Origin: Paracamarosporium sp. OC-R06-R3
Lineage: Eukaryota > Ascomycota > Dothideomycetes > Pleosporales > Didymosphaeriaceae
Assembly: GCA_019828545.1 (NCBI GenBank)
Contig: JACVRA010000210.1
Coordinates: forward strand, 310,531 to 374,530
Direction: 5' to 3'
Length of the DNA stretch: 64,000 nt
Position numbers and translations under genes: made by a program. Each line of letters starts with the position of its first letter. The first letter of the stretch is position 1. Below the pieces are notes generated by a model that worked only from the letters and a program-made list of their open reading frames with translations, ran no database searches and was not told the DNA's origin. Shown piece by piece: positions 23,498 through 33,547 of the stretch.

Positions 23498-26400
23498 ATG
23501 AAGAGAGAGGTTCTTGGGCATTTCAAAGAGTTTGACATTTTCGCATTGCGGGATTGCATTGCATCGCATCGTATCGCACAGCGAAGGCGTTTTTTTCCTT
23601 TTCCTTGGGGCATTGATTGCACGGTTCACGGTTCATCACGATTTACGAGTTACGATACTGGCTTGCTTGCTTGCTTTTTGGCGGCATACATTGATTGGGG
23701 TTTGAATAGGATACCCACACATGACACGATTTCTAGCAGCTCTCACAAAATGGAATTCAATGACAGCCAAATCCAAACGATCTACATTGCGGAACCGCGT
23801 TGAAAAACTGGTTTCAATTTTTTCCTGCTCTGGTGCTGCAAGTGAGACGTAGCATATGGGGCTGTCTGTAGTCTGGCCGCATGCATGCAAGAATGCACTA
23901 ACCAACCATCAATGCAAGTCGCGCGAGCCAATCACAGGCGCACACAGGGATGCAAAAGTCGCACGTCGCACCAATCACGGCGCGGCACCGAGCTGCTCAC
24001 ACATGCATGCACGTGCAACACCTCCAACACCCTCAGACGACAGGAAACATTCACAGCACGGCGCGTCGAAAACGGGCACGATTGGCGACGTGTGCGGGGT
24101 AATACCTTCTCGCAGGCCCCGTGCGTGTAGCATTTTGTGGGGAAACTCGCTGCGTGATCATCTTTGTGTTACGCTGGCAGGGTCGTCGTTCGCTCGGCGT
24201 TAAGCCCGGGAAATCTGTAATCAGCGAGACGACGCGAGGCGAGGCGATGCAGACGGCAGCTGGGCTGGGCTGGGCAGGGCAGGTTTCCCCACATGCACCC
24301 GGGTTGCTGGCTCCAAAGAAGAGCCTCTTTGGGTTGCATGATGTATTAGAAATGGAGGGGAGGGAAGGTGCCAGTGTTTTCGAGGGTTGCAGTGTCTGGA
24401 GGGAGCGATCTGCGGTGGAGGTGACGTATGCGATGGATGGGAGCGGTGCGCCTCGCGTGGTGTTGGGAGAGAGGCTGGTGAAGGGTTTGCTGGGGCATGT
24501 GATGGATGGGAGGGAGGTGGTTTGTGGACGGCGTGACCGGCGTGGGTAGGCTCGCTTTGGAGAGGAATGTTGCGGTGGAAGTGGCCTGAACAGAAAGAAA
24601 CAGACAGGGCTGAACAGGATCCGAGGGACGTGTAGACCCTGTTCTTGACAGGTGGTAGGTCCAGTGGTGAGCCACAGGTCTGGCGCCGCCCATCACGTGT
24701 CCGTGTAGTGGTGGGCTCATGGCCATACGAAGCGGCTAAATGCGATGCCACCACGCTCGACGCTTCTGCCAATGAGATGGCCACATCTTCACGACCTCAC
24801 AGCCCAAGGTCGAACGTGACGCGTAAACGGCACGCATGTAAGAGCACACAGCCGCTCTGATTCGCCCGCATACACAGCCCCCCAAATGTCACGAGCATAC
24901 CCTACAACCGCCTGTATCCGCGCATACCACAGCTGAAGCCCAGGGTCGCAAAACAAGCAAAAGGACACAGGACACAGACAGCGGCACGCACGAGGTGGTT
25001 CAGCGCTGGCGTGACGTGAAATGAGAGTGTACGTTCCCGCGCCGCAAAGTCCGCCCGCGGGAATGCGTGCACAGCCGCAGCCAGCACGTCGCGGTGCGAA
25101 TGGGGCAATGTGTACGGAGATCAAGCGGTGAGACATGCGCAGAAGCGGAAATTCGTGGGTTGGCCCGCTGCCCGCGAGAATAAGACCCGCATGTAGGGCC
25201 GTGGCTGGTGCGAGGTACCAAAATGGCTTTTGCGACACTGTCGTATAGCTTATAGCTGGTGTTTGGTGGTTCGTGGTGACAGTCAGTGAGTGTGATTGTA
25301 GGGGGATGGACGGCTCGCTTCGCTTCCTTGTGGCTGCTGCATGAGGCTGGAGCGTGTGGCGGCCCGTTATTAATTGAACAGACGTGTTGCCCGTCGAGCG
25401 AGGACTGTTCTTTGCTGGTTGGCTTCCAAAACTTGCCCATTCATTGAAAGAGCGCCGCAGGGACGGTTATCGGCATCGGTGATGCTATGGTAATGTCTGT
25501 AAATACGGCGGTGCAAGGCTGGACGAGCGCTGTTCAGATGCATGTTCGTGGCTCGTGCGCAGATCTTGAAACATGCGGAGAATGCGCGAAGTGGACCCAT
25601 GGTCGGTGCTGTGGGTGAAACAAGTGGTGGCTGCCGTATCCGGACGATCAACAACACAACACTGGGTCGTAGCATCGCGACTGGCCGACCGTGGCCGCAG
25701 AGATGAAGATGCGCGCCCATTGCAATGCATTCGCCGCTACAGTGACGACGAGATGTTTTTTTTTTCGAGAGCCGCGCCAGCTTGTGGGTTTTCGCGCTGG
25801 TCGCGCCTGCCTGCCAGCTGTTGGTCGCTTCCTATTCCCGATGACTGCGGACTCCGCTAAGCACACGCTTCTCCGACCTACGCTCAGGCCGCCCTCTTCA
25901 CCACTTGCTCTCTGCTCTACTCCACCGCACGCACGCACGCACAGTTCTGCATCGTCGCGGCACCATATCGCAAAGAAGGCCCTGGGAATCAATAGTCTTA
26001 GCCTACCCGCTCGAACGATACACGGGTGAATGGCTGCATACAGACGACTGCACGACTCTCGTCTACCGCCATGCGCCGTTCGTTCCTGGCAACGTTCATC
26101 TCGCCGCCCCGTTTGGGCTACCGTCACCGTCACTTCCGGTTAGGCCAGGGGCACGCCGCTCGTAGATCGCTCGCAGTTTGCTCGTTTGGGCGCGAGCACA
26201 CCCTGTAGAGACCCGCCGCGGACCGCTAGGCATCCAATCGCGTAGCAACCCCTGCTCATCTCCCATGCGCCATCGAGACTGCAGCCACCGCCCGTTGTCC
26301 AAAATGGCAGGCCCCGGAGTCAGATCCAGAATTAGTCGCTGTATATGACCCTGGAGCCCGCGCAGACATGCACAACCACACGCCGTCACTCCTCTCTTAA

Positions 26401-26588
26401 TTGTCCATCTTTGCCGTCGAGGTCCCTTTTGGTTCCTCATTCTCCTTTCACTGACCAAGGCTTGTCCGAAGTCGTTCACTCTTTTCGAAAAACAACGTTA
26501 ATTTTTATTCGTTTCTTTTCGGGCAAACACTCCCTCTCCGGTTCTGGTCCATCCTTTGCAAATCATAACTATACAAGAGGTGGTAGCA
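23498..26588. other. Gene-poor 3.1 kb upstream of tyrosinase
   Basis: No frame here shows domain, splice continuity or codon pattern of a gene; those up to 187 aa (24221-24784 minus) are His/Pro/Thr-rich overlaps. Short RY repeats (GCATGCA) cluster at about 23880-24010, and GGGCT-type repeats occur near 24255-24280. A poly-T run lies at about 25755-25764. The last ~200 bp are C/T-rich, typical of a fungal core promoter before the tyrosinase ATG. It may hold a long regulatory region or non-coding RNA, neither of which I can demonstrate. Confidence 0.45.
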
Positions 26589-28707
26589 ATGGCGGCCTAC
26601 AGCAAGCCCCGCAGCTTCATGAGCATGCTGCTCACCGTTTTCGTTCTCCTTCAAGTCACCGTTGCCTTCTCGCACAATGCCCACATGCACCCGGCCCACC
26701 GGTCACCAGCAGCCATGGATGCCCATCTCCAGGACACTCGATCGTTGCTCACAGAACATGCCGGCAAGATCAGCGTTAAGGGAGCCCCCGATGGCCAGTA
26801 TCCTCGTTTGGAGATTCGCGAGCTGAAGAAGAATGCCGACCAGTGGAACTTGTTTCTTTTGGCCATGGAGAGATTCCAGAACAAGCCCAAGAATGACCCC
26901 ATGTCCTACTACCAGATCTCTGGTATCCACGGCCGTCCTTTCGTTTCGTGGAACGATGGTGGACTGAAGCACAACGGTGGATACTGCCCGCACGGCCAGA
27001 ACACCTTTGGTTCCTGGCACAGGCCGTACCTTGCCGTTTACGAGGTATGTCGATTTCCACATATCATGGGCTCGAGCTAACAGTACCCAGCAAGCTGTGT
27101 ACCTGAACGCACAGGAGGTGGTTGCGTCTTTCCCCCGCAACCAGCAGCAGCGATGGCAGAGAGCTTTGACTGGCCTGCGTATTCCCTACTACGACTGGGC
27201 TGCTGAACCCCCGCGTGGCGAGCCTGCTATCCCAAGGTCAATGCGCGACCAGACTGTCAGTGTCACCAAGCCTCAGGGCAGGGTTACCATCCGCAACCCG
27301 CTGTACTCGTACACTTGGGGCAGCTCCCTTCCCAGCGAGATGGGCTGGGGCCCTAGCAACGGCTTCGCTACTACTCTTCGTCGTCCCGTCTCGAACCCTA
27401 CGCGCAGCAACAACAACGCCGTGAACGCCATCTTCGGTCAGGCTCGCGTCGGTTGGCGCCAGCGTGTTTTTGCCATCTTCTCCAGCAGACAGCCCTGGGG
27501 TTACGCCTCCACCGCCGCCTTCGGTGTCAAGACCAGCCGCAGCAACGCTGACAGCTTCGAGTCCATTCACGACGACATTCACGGCACTGTTGGTGGCACT
27601 GACGGACACATGGGCTACCTCGACGTTGCTGCTTTCGATCCCTTCTTCTGGCTGCACCACGCCAACGTTGACCGTCTCCTTACCATGTACCAATACGTCA
27701 CCAACAGCTACGTCGTGCCCGGAAAGGTCAACCGTGACATGGCTCAATGGGATGCCGGTCAGACTACGGATGCCAACACTCCTTTGGTCCCCTTCCCCAA
27801 GAACAACCGCGGTGGTGTCTACACTTCCAACGATGTCAAGGACACCCGTGTCCTCGGATACTACTACCCTGAGACCCAGTCGCGCAGCCGCCAGCAGGTT
27901 GTCCAGGCTGTGAACAGGCTCTACGGCCAGGGTGAGCGCCAGATGTGGAAGCGTGACAGCGACGAGGCCGCTCCCATCTACCCCGGTCGTCCCTTCAAGG
28001 CCGGTGACTACGACACTGTTCTCTCCGTTGTTGGTGACAAGTACGCCATGCCCGGATCGTACCAGGTGCACTGCTTCCTCGGTGCCCAGCCCGCAAACGG
28101 TACCGCCCCCTCCCACCTGCCCACTGGAATTGTCAACGGAACTGTGCCAACCACGAAGCCCATCAACGGCACCACGGGCAACGGTACCAGCAACTACGAA
28201 TACGGCTTCGACTCCAGCTACGTTGGCTCGCACACCTTCCTTGGCGGGTCCGTCGCTGGCAGCGGTAACGGCACTGCTCCTACTCTCGTCGAGGGTTGCA
28301 TCTCCATCACTGCTGCTCTCCAGGAGAAGGAGGCCAACGGTGAGCTTGCCTCTCTGCACCCTGACCACGTCGAGCCATACCTCAAGGAGAACCTCAGCTA
28401 CAAGGTCGTCGGCCCCAACGGCCAAGAGTTTGCTCCTGAAGACATCCCCAACTTCCACGTCCAGGTCAAGTCCTGCGAGGTCCAGCCCACCACGAGCGAT
28501 GACGAGCTTCCCGAGTACAAGGACTACGTCGAGCTTCCTCGCGCTCAGCTCCCTGCATCCAAGCCGTGGACCTACACCCCTGGTCCGCTTGACACCACGC
28601 CCGACACTCCTCCGGAGACCGAGGACGGCTACTGTGTCAGCCAGCAGACGATCCGCTACGTCGACCCGGCGGGCAACTTCCTGTACGAGGAGGTCAGCGG
28701 CATCTAA
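26589..28707 (+). CDS. Secreted tyrosinase / polyphenol oxidase
   Basis: Type-3 copper enzyme oxidising phenols to o-quinones, possibly for pigment or cross-linking. Exons 26589-27044 and 27091-28707 (46-nt intron, GTATGT ... CCCAG) join to 690 aa. A hydrophobic N-terminus (about residues 8-27) looks like a signal peptide. CuA: His in SGIHGRP, then C133-P-H135, where the Cys is placed for the thioether bond of fungal tyrosinases, then H144 in SWHRPYL. CuB: IHDDIHG (near 310) and HHANVDR (near 341). The C-terminal part has a tyrosinase C-terminal-type domain. A linker coded at about 28090-28290 has at least five NGT sequons. Length fits the pro-enzyme class activated by removal of the C-terminal domain. 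Codons are strongly C-ending, suggesting high expression and opening long antisense frames. Confidence 0.92.
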
Positions 28708-29343
28708 ATGCTGGTGGGTGGAATGTACATGCTACGCACACTGAGATGATGTTGTATTAAAGGTAGCGTGCGAGGAGCGACCCTCGCGCCGAGGCTTAGG
28801 CTTAGGATTTCTTTGTATCTATCTTGTGGCATTTCTGGCGTTGATATCCCCATGTGACGTGGCCCTTTTCCTACTGTTTAGACTATACCATCTAATCGAA
28901 TGTCTTGATCTGGTACTTTTTGGTGCTTTGCTAACAGTGAAGTGAGTGAAGAATTAATTAAGCTCGAGTTGGAAAGAATATAGTGATTAGTGGGGGTCAA
29001 TAATACTTGTATAAGATGTAATGTATACTCCGTCTCGCCGTGGAGATGCCCATTAAACGCAAACGCCATGCCATGCCATGCCATACCGTGCTATGCTATG
29101 CTATGCTATGTAACCATCTACCCACCCACGCAATGCGCAATGCAAAACCAAGAATAACGCAATCGCAGTGCTCCACCCATGATCTTCGTCGTCGTCATCG
29201 TCATCATTATTCATGATCTCGTTACGCCGTCCATCTATCTATGTCCATCTATCTACCCATCCACCCCCCAGGAATATCTACGCCGTCCGTCCGTCTATCC
29301 ACCCCCAAGCCAAGAAAAGAAAACCCCAGTTCGCCAACCTAAC
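28708..29343. other. Intergenic between tyrosinase and JJJ1
   Basis: 636 bp between convergent genes. It holds a pentanucleotide microsatellite (29066-29110) and CATC/TATC-rich simple sequence (about 29220-29300). No gene. Confidence 0.6.
29066..29110. repeat. CCATG/CTATG pentanucleotide microsatellite
   Basis: Nine 5-bp units: three CCATG, then CCATA and CCGTG, then four CTATG. The two halves are related by single transitions. Confidence 0.85.
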
Positions 29344-31179
29344 CTACCGCTTCTTCCCCTTCTTCCCCCCGCCCTTACCCCCCTCCACAGCAACAGCAGC
29401 CGCATGCCCGCTCACCCTCAGATGCTCAAACAGCTTCGTCTTACTCGCGTACCCCTTGCCGCAGCGAATGCACTTATGCGGCGTGTCACCGCCGCCGTCG
29501 TTACTATTGCCAGACGCTTCCTGCTGCTTAGCAGCGCGCTTTGCACGCTTTAAAGCTGCGGCGCCAAGTTTTTTCTTCTGCGGGGGGTCTGGGGTGTCGT
29601 CGGTGGTGGTGGTGGGGAGGGAGGTATCTGCTGTGGTTGTGGGGGCCGTGGACGTGGCTGATGGTGCTGCTGGGGGGTCCGTGATGCGGTACGAGGCCAG
29701 GCGGGCTTCGATGTCGGAGCGGGAGGCATACTCGTCGTCCGAGTCGTCGTCGGCGTCCGAGTCCGCGGGCGAGGGCTGCTGCGAGTCGGAGGCGGGCTCG
29801 GTTCGAGAGTGCGACGAGGGGTCCGAGTCAGGCTGTTTATTGGCGTCTGTGCGGGTGCTCTCAAGCTTTGCGTTTTGGTGCTTGTCGCCGAGATAAGAGG
29901 GAGGGGTGGTGGGCTCGTTTGGGTCCGAGGTTGCGTTCGCGTGCGTGCGGTGGTCAGGGTCCGCATCGGCATTTGCATTTGCATCTGCGTCTGTGTCTGT
30001 GTCTGCGTCTGCGTGCACGGGGTCAGGGTCGACGTCGTCTCCGTCCCCCTCTCCTTCGGCTGGCGTCATGGCCCCGCTGCTGGGCACGTCGTCGTCGAGG
30101 TTCAGGAACTCGTTGTCCTTTTGCATTTTCTTTTTCAGGGCGTAGATGGCCTTTTGGTGCTTCTTGCTCTTCTCGTGGGCTTCCCATTGGCGCTCGCTCT
30201 TGAACGTCTTGCGGCAGGCGACGCACTCGAAGTGCTCTTCCTCGATCTCCTCTTCCGACTCTTCGAGTAGTTCTTCTGGCTCCCGCACTTTTGCCCAATC
30301 CGGGACGGCGTCTGCCTCGTCCTGCATCTTGGCTGCGTCTGCGGCTCGCGCACGCGCTTGCTGCTGCTTTCTTGCATCGCGCTGTGCCTTTGCTTTTTCC
30401 TCCTCGGTCTGCGTGTTGGGCGTGTACCGCGGGTCTCGCTTTCGCACAAAGGCTACCAGAGTCTGCACGGCGGCGTTGAACTGGCGTATGCCCTCTTCCC
30501 TAAACTTTTTGTTTTCCTTCTCCATGAGGCGGCGCACGCGACGGTCGGGCGCATCCGAAGTGCGGTACACGTCGAGCGAGGCAAACGACTTGACGGTCGC
30601 AAAGCCGGCCCAAACATTGTAGAAGTTACGCACGACACCGGCGCTCTCGTACGTGTCGTCCTTGTGGCCAAACGAGGGGTAGTCTGTGACTCCGACGCCC
30701 TCGTAGTCACCCGCGCGCTGCTCCTCGCGGGCCAGCTGGTCGAACGTCTCCCTGACGAAGCCGAAGAAGCCCGTGGGCGAGTCTGTGAAGTCGATATTCG
30801 ACCTGAACTTGCCCATCATGCGCGAAATGTCCTCGGCGGTGGTGACCTTCATGTTGTACTCGTAGTGGTCGCCGCCCCCGCCCCCACCATCACCACCGCG
30901 CAGAATGTCGCCCTCGTGGGCATCGTACCAGGCGCGCTCCTGGGGGTCGGACAGGACCTCGTAGGCGGTGGAGACGTCGGCGAAGAGGGCGGTGGTGCGT
31001 TCGACGTCGCCATAGTTGCGGTCGGGGTGCAGCTCGAGGGCCTTTCTACGGTAGGCCTTCTTGATGTCGTCGTCGGTGGCAGAGCGGTCGACTTGTAGCA
31101 GCTCGTAGTAGCTGGTCTTGACGTTTGCCTGGGCCGGGTCCCCGTCGGCGGGCTGGCCGGTCGACTGCTGGGCGCCCAT
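29344..31179 (-). CDS. JJJ1: Jjj1-type J-domain protein, ribosome biogenesis
   Basis: Hsp70 co-chaperone; yeast Jjj1 (human DNAJC21) stimulates Ssa ATPase to release shuttling factors from cytosolic pre-60S subunits. It is a single exon of 611 aa. Near the N-terminus is a J-domain (about 22-90) with HPD at 51-53. A zuotin-like middle region (FYNVWAGFATVKSFASLDVY ... RRLMEKENKKFREE) follows. A C2H2 zinc finger comes next (CVACRKTFKSERQWEAHEKSKKH), then an acidic Asp/Ala/Thr/Ser-rich linker partly coded by hexamer repeats (about 29958-30022). A second C2H2 finger (CIRCGKGYASKTKLFEHLRVSGH) and a basic tail complete the protein. This order of J-domain and two U1-like fingers is diagnostic for Jjj1. 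Confidence 0.95.
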   Translation of the reverse strand: MGAQQSTGQPADGDPAQANVKTSYYELLQVDRSATDDDIKKAYRRKALELHPDRNYGDVERTTALFADVSTAYEVLSDPQERAWYDAHEGDILRGGDGGGGGGDHYEYNMKVTTAEDISRMMGKFRSNIDFTDSPTGFFGFVRETFDQLAREEQRAGDYEGVGVTDYPSFGHKDDTYESAGVVRNFYNVWAGFATVKSFASLDVYRTSDAPDRRVRRLMEKENKKFREEGIRQFNAAVQTLVAFVRKRDPRYTPNTQTEEEKAKAQRDARKQQQARARAADAAKMQDEADAVPDWAKVREPEELLEESEEEIEEEHFECVACRKTFKSERQWEAHEKSKKHQKAIYALKKKMQKDNEFLNLDDDVPSSGAMTPAEGEGDGDDVDPDPVHADADTDTDADANANADADPDHRTHANATSDPNEPTTPPSYLGDKHQNAKLESTRTDANKQPDSDPSSHSRTEPASDSQQPSPADSDADDDSDDEYASRSDIEARLASYRITDPPAAPSATSTAPTTTADTSLPTTTTDDTPDPPQKKKLGAAALKRAKRAAKQQEASGNSNDGGGDTPHKCIRCGKGYASKTKLFEHLRVSGHAAAVAVEGGKGGGKKGKKR

Positions 31180-31664
31180 GTCGTGGCCGGCGGGCTGCAG
31201 TCGGGATGGGACGCGCTATGGGCAGAGTTTTCCTCCACGTGTGCCCGGGCGGTGGTGTTTGTGTGCTCGAGGGCGAGCATGACTGGCGGCGAGGGCGCTG
31301 ATTGGCGCGCGTGCGAGGCCGTAAGAGTTTGCCATGTGAACTAGCCACAGACGCCGAAATGGCATCACGACGCGAACGCATACAAAGCTTCAATGGCGTC
31401 TGCCCCGGATGCCTCCCCGCGCTCCTCTCCGCCGCCCCCGCTAGCCCTCGCCGCGCCCTCAGCATCCGGACCTGCCATCACGCGCCTTGAGCGCCGCGCC
31501 ACAGCCGCCCAGCACCTTCACGGCCGCCCAGCACAATCTGCTCAGGGTTCCCCGCCGTGCCTGGCGAACGCTGCGTCTCGTAGGGCCAGCCAATTGCGGA
31601 GCCTCCCCCGGCAACGTGCGAAAATTTGCCCTTCTCACAGGCTGCCCCTCGCTGCTCCACTGCC
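31180..31664. promoter_or_regulatory. Divergent promoter region JJJ1 / SPX-RING
   Basis: 485 bp between start codons, GC-rich. It should hold both promoters. I see no clear TATA box and no further gene. Confidence 0.5.
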
Positions 31665-33111
31665 ATGAAGTTTGGCCAGCTCTTCAAGGAGGCTCTGCGG
31701 AACGAGGGCTTCCCGCCCGAGTGGATCGGCTCTGCCATCTCGTACAGCCAGCTCAAGAAATGCATCAACCGCCTGTCCACCGAGCTCTCCGAGCTGGGGC
31801 TCGACCCCGAGACCCTGGGCAAGCTGCTCAAGCACGTCGAGGACTACAATGCCGCCGCCGACCAGTCCGACCCCGGCGATCGCCTGTTTGAGTACATCCT
31901 CAACGACTCCGACGACGAGGACAGCAGCGACTCCTCCAAGTCGCGCAAGACGTTCCAGCCGAAGCTCGTCTTCCACGTAGATGAAGCCACTGGAGCCCTG
32001 CACAGCGCCCAGCTCGACGAGAAGACGAGGCGGAAGCTGCAGATGCTCGCCGTCGAGACGGGCATGTCGGACCTGCGCGTCTTTGAAGAGCCAGACTCCA
32101 TAGACGCCCCCTCCCGCCCTCGCCTCACCACTGTAAATAGTTCAAGAAAGCGCCCAGGCTATCGTAGAATAGAGATCCCCCTCACCTCTGATACCGAATT
32201 CTTCACAAAGCTCACCTCGGAGCTGTCCGGCCTAGAAGCCCTCCAGAAGCGCGAAGAGCAGCGCATGCACGGCGAGATCCAGAACCTAGGAAAGCAAATA
32301 GCCCACTTGACTGATCCTGATCGCCGCGCCAACAAGAAGCTGCTGAGCGTGTGGCGTCAGATCTTCCAGCTGTACCTGGAGCAAGGCATCTTCTTCGGGA
32401 CGACCGAGAGCGATCACTCTGCACACGATGCGGCAAAGGCTCAGGAGAGGTTCAACGACTTTTGTGAAAAGCTGAGTACAAGTGGGTTGTCCGAGAAGCT
32501 GAAGAAGAAGGAGAATTATGAAGCGTTTAATACATTTATGCATATCAATCGGGAAATCCTACAAGGCCTTCGGTTCGGGGAAATCAATCACACCGCCATG
32601 CAAAAGATTCTAAAAAGTAGATATTTCCCCCTATTCACCCCAAACCCACAACACCCCAACTAACCAACACACAGAATTCGACAAACGCACAGCCCTCGGC
32701 GTAAAAGCCACAGTCCCCAAACAAATCACCTACCCGGAATTCTCAGAGCACCTCGCCAAAGCCGTCTGCGCCGAGGTGTCCTCGGAAATCCTTTCCCACG
32801 TGCCGCAGATCGAGGACTACGCGTGCCCTATGTGCATGGAGATCAAGTGGCGGCCCGTGAGGCTGAAGTGCACCCACGTCTTCTGCATCCGCTGCCTGAT
32901 CGTCATGCAGAACAACAAGCAGGATCGCTGCCCGCTGTGCCGCGAGAAGACGGTCGCGGACGCTAACTCGGATAATCTCGACGAGGAGCTTGCGCATTAC
33001 TTGAAGAGGTGGTTCCCGGATGAGGTCAAGGAGAAGCAGAAGTACAACGAGCTTATGGCGGGCGTGGACCAGTATGGCGAGGTGTACAAGGAGAAGTGCT
33101 GCGTCATGTAG
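31665..33111 (+). CDS. SPX-RING protein, putative E3 ligase with C-terminal CaaX-like box
   Basis: Two exons, 31665-32616 and 32675-33111, join across a 58-nt intron (GTAGAT ... CACAG) to 462 aa. The SPX domain spans about residues 1-330: it begins MKFGQLFKEAL and ends with the basic helix KILKKFDKRTALG, which in SPX domains binds inositol pyrophosphates to sense phosphate status. A RING finger follows (about 368-408: CPMCMEIKW, CTHVFCIRC, RCPLCRE). The last four residues are CCVM, fitting a CaaX prenylation box. SPX-RING proteins occur widely in fungi and probably ubiquitylate targets according to phosphate supply; this is family inference. The ATG at 31665 is chosen because SPX domains start at the initiator Met. 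Confidence 0.9.
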
Positions 33112-33547
33112 CCCGCGTCCGCCGCGCCGTTTGCGTTTGCGTTTGCATTGCATTTCTGCGCCGTGTCCTCGTTTCCTAGACGCGTTTTTTTTTCCCCAAG
33201 GGTACACGTCGGAACCCAGTACATACAGCGAGCATTTTCTCTCCTTTTGAAGCGCCATCTTGCTTGCCTGAGTTGCTTTTTTGAGATACCCCCTGCTCTT
33301 AGCTTAGTTTGTAATCATCCATCGCTTTTTTTCTTCCATACATATCCGCATCCGTGTCCGCTTTACAACTCTTTTTTTTTTTTTTTTACTCTTGCGTAGT
33401 GCTCGGCTCTTGACGCTCCAGGTGACATTTCCTCTTCACCCCCGTCCTCTACTGACACGTTGCAATCACTGCACCGTCGTTCTCCTCGCGCTCTGTTCCT
33501 CGCACTTGCGCTCGTCCCCGTCGACGAGCGAAGGAGAAGAACGAGGT
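33112..33547. other. Intergenic between SPX-RING and NLR
   Basis: 436 bp between convergent genes, with T-rich stretches including a long T run at about 33371-33388. No gene. Confidence 0.6.

Noticed and set aside
24221..24784. 187-aa minus-strand frame in the gene-poor region
   Set aside because: His/Pro/Thr/Ser-rich composition, no ordered segment, and an overlapping open frame on the other strand.
27238..28458. 406-aa minus-strand open frame antisense to tyrosinase
   Set aside because: It mirrors the tyrosinase exon and arises from its strong C-ending codon use. The translation is Val/Gly-rich with no domain.
29344..29553. Plus-strand frames over the JJJ1 3' end
   Set aside because: Antisense shadows of JJJ1, without domains.
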